This document shows positions 6,811 through 7,627 of a stretch of 7,627 nucleotides of DNA, in pieces; within the stretch, counting starts at the first letter, position 1, and each line of letters opens with the position of its first letter. Below the pieces are notes generated by a model, which made no database searches, was not told the DNA's origin, and was given only the letters and a program-made list of their open reading frames with translations. Source of the stretch: Rhodospirillaceae bacterium UBA6608 (GTDB lineage Bacteria; Pseudomonadota; Alphaproteobacteria; Rhodospirillales_A; Casp-alpha2); NCBI GenBank assembly GCA_002433335.1, contig DJHY01000166.1, forward strand, positions 1,594 through 9,220, written 5' to 3'. The translations under genes and the position numbers were made by a program.

Positions 6811-6875
6811 GGGCCTGTTCCTCTTTTTTGAAGATGCGCGATACTATCAACCCCGAACCGCGACAGGAAACCGAA

Positions 6876-7214
6876 ATGGTCAGTGACCGCCTTACTTCAG
6901 ACGTTTGGATCATGGCGCATGTTCGCCGCTGCAATGCCGAGGGCGTGCCGGCGATGGTGGTGCGCCGCGGAGACGACCGCGCCGGGGCGCTGGTTCTGAA
7001 ACTCAACCGCCTGGACGGAACCTGTTCGGTTTTGACCCAGGCAACCGATATGGAAGGGCATTTGGGCTGGCTGGCGGCGTTTGACGGACAGGCGGTTCCC
7101 GAGCGCGAAGTGGACGAATACGTCGCCCGCGCGGTGAAACGCGACCCGGACATCTGGGTCGTCGAAATCGAACACAAGGACGGATGGCATCCGTTCGAGG
7201 GCAAGGTTTTGTAG
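6876..7214 (+). CDS. DUF1491 family protein
   Basis: A small, probably cytoplasmic protein of 112 residues matching the DUF1491 family, for which I know no assigned function. Typical parts are DRLTSDVWIMAHVRRC (4-19), the stretch around VPAMVVRRGD (24-33), AGALVLKLNRLDG (36-48) and the end DPDIWVVEIEHKDG (90-103). There is no signal peptide or membrane segment. The open frame extends upstream to a TTG at 6828 and an ATG at 6834, but the ATG at 6876 is preferred: AGGA at 6865-6868 is seven bases upstream, and family similarity begins right after it. The gene is divergent from the MlaF-like gene with 65 bp between starts, and ends 81 bp before the CoA-transferase gene on the same strand. A possible -10 element TACTAT lies at 6842-6847 without a recognisable -35. 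Confidence 0.85.
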   Translation: MVSDRLTSDVWIMAHVRRCNAEGVPAMVVRRGDDRAGALVLKLNRLDGTCSVLTQATDMEGHLGWLAAFDGQAVPEREVDEYVARAVKRDPDIWVVEIEHKDGWHPFEGKVL

Positions 7215-7295
7215 GGGGTGGGGCGCGCCTCCGATCTTGAAAAAAAACAACAATATGAAACGCCATCCAATCCATCCAAGCAGAGGAAATAATAC

Positions 7296-7627
7296 ATGTC
7301 GCAGGCATTCGACGGATTCCGCGTGATCGATACGACCCATGTGCTGGCGGGACCTTTCGCCAGCTATCAGCTGGGCGTGCTGGGCGCCGAGGTTATTAAG
7401 GTCGAGGCGCCGGAAGATCCCGATCAGGCCCGCTGGCAAGGCTCTGATCCCGCGATGAGCGACACCGGTATGGGCACGGCGTTCATGGCGCAGGCGTCGA
7501 ACAAGAAGGCGCTGGCTCTTGATCTGAAAACGGATCAAGGGCGCGCGGCCTTGAAACGTCTGATCGCGACAGCCGACGTCTTCGTCGAGAACTATCGCCC
7601 CGGCGCATTCGAGGATCTGGGCCTTGG
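7296..7627 (+). CDS. Family III (CaiB/BaiF) CoA-transferase, partial (N-terminal 110 codons)
   Basis: The N-terminal part of a family III acyl-CoA transferase, the group of formyl-CoA, carnitinyl-CoA and succinyl-CoA:substrate transferases, which move CoA between carboxylic acids in the cytoplasm. My translation reads MSQAFDGFRVIDTTHVLAGP at the start, then GAEVIKVEAPE (30-40), QASNKKALALDLKTDQGR (66-83) and DVFVENYRPGAFEDLGL (94-110), all standard landmarks in the expected order and spacing. The catalytic Asp of this family (Asp169 in formyl-CoA transferase) lies beyond the window, so activity and substrate cannot be judged. AGAGGA at 7282-7287, eight bases before the ATG, fixes the start. 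No substrate-specific partner gene is visible. The 81-bp gap after the DUF1491 gene leaves open whether they share a transcript. Confidence 0.93.
   Translation, partial: MSQAFDGFRVIDTTHVLAGPFASYQLGVLGAEVIKVEAPEDPDQARWQGSDPAMSDTGMGTAFMAQASNKKALALDLKTDQGRAALKRLIATADVFVENYRPGAFEDLGL

Noticed and set aside
6828..6875. Upstream extension of the DUF1491 gene from TTG 6828 or ATG 6834
   Set aside because: The extra 16 residues are not family-like, and the ATG at 6876 has a well-spaced AGGA site.
7215..7252. GGGGCGCGCCTCC followed by an A-run after the DUF1491 gene, as a terminator
   Set aside because: The possible stem is only about four pairs with a wobble, and the plus strand lacks a T-run after it. 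The AscI-like palindrome is probably incidental.
6897..7538. Minus-strand open frame of 213 codons spanning the DUF1491 gene and the CoA-transferase start
   Set aside because: It runs antisense through two recognisable plus-strand genes and the gap between them, with no recognisable motif of its own.
1..7627. A novel multigene defence, mobile or biosynthetic system
   Set aside because: All genes fall in known chromosomal families with ordinary spacing. There are no integrases, transposases, long repeats, toxin-antitoxin pairs or compositional islands that I can see.

Overview
The window is GC-rich chromosomal DNA from a member of the Alphaproteobacteria. The order Rhodospirillales or a close relative is my best guess. 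The reasons are a DUF1491 protein (a family I know mainly from alphaproteobacteria), a soluble multi-PAS histidine kinase with a PleC/DivJ-like HisKA segment, an MlaF-type ATPase with the alphaproteobacterial style of C-terminus, and strongly GC-biased third codon positions. Those biased positions also create long open frames on the opposite strands. The taxonomic call is inference. There is no sign of a phage, insertion sequence, CRISPR array, tRNA or rRNA gene.

Layout. Positions 1-627 (minus) hold the N-terminal 209 codons of a class IV PLP transaminase of the D-amino-acid aminotransferase type, cut by the window edge. Upstream of it on the same strand come a carboxymuconolactone decarboxylase-like protein (695-1282), glutaminyl-tRNA synthetase glnS (1362-3095) and a 766-residue cytoplasmic sensor kinase with four PAS-like segments (3189-5489). 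These four genes lie head to tail, but the gaps of 67, 79 and 93 bp, and a hairpin plus T-run after the kinase, suggest more than one transcription unit.

At about 5490-5628 there is a divergent intergenic region with operator-like repeats. A small YbaN/DUF454 membrane protein (5629-6024, plus) then converges on an MlaF-like ABC ATPase (6031-6810, minus) with only 6 bp between their stop codons. The ATPase gene is divergent from a DUF1491 gene (6876-7214, plus). That is followed by the first 110 codons of a family III (CaiB/BaiF) CoA-transferase that runs off the right edge.

Functional reading. The genes do not form one pathway. They combine housekeeping (glnS), amino-acid or acyl-CoA metabolism (transaminase, CoA-transferase), a signalling protein with no adjacent response regulator, and one part of an envelope lipid transporter whose permease is not in view. 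I do not see a convincing new multigene system. The best leads are at residue level: Phe in place of the conserved His of the RxH carboxylate trap in the transaminase, and Ser in place of the switch-loop His in the MlaF-like ATPase. Also worth a look are a hairpin that would bury the ATPase start codon, and a dyad and direct repeat in the kinase/ybaN divergent promoter region.
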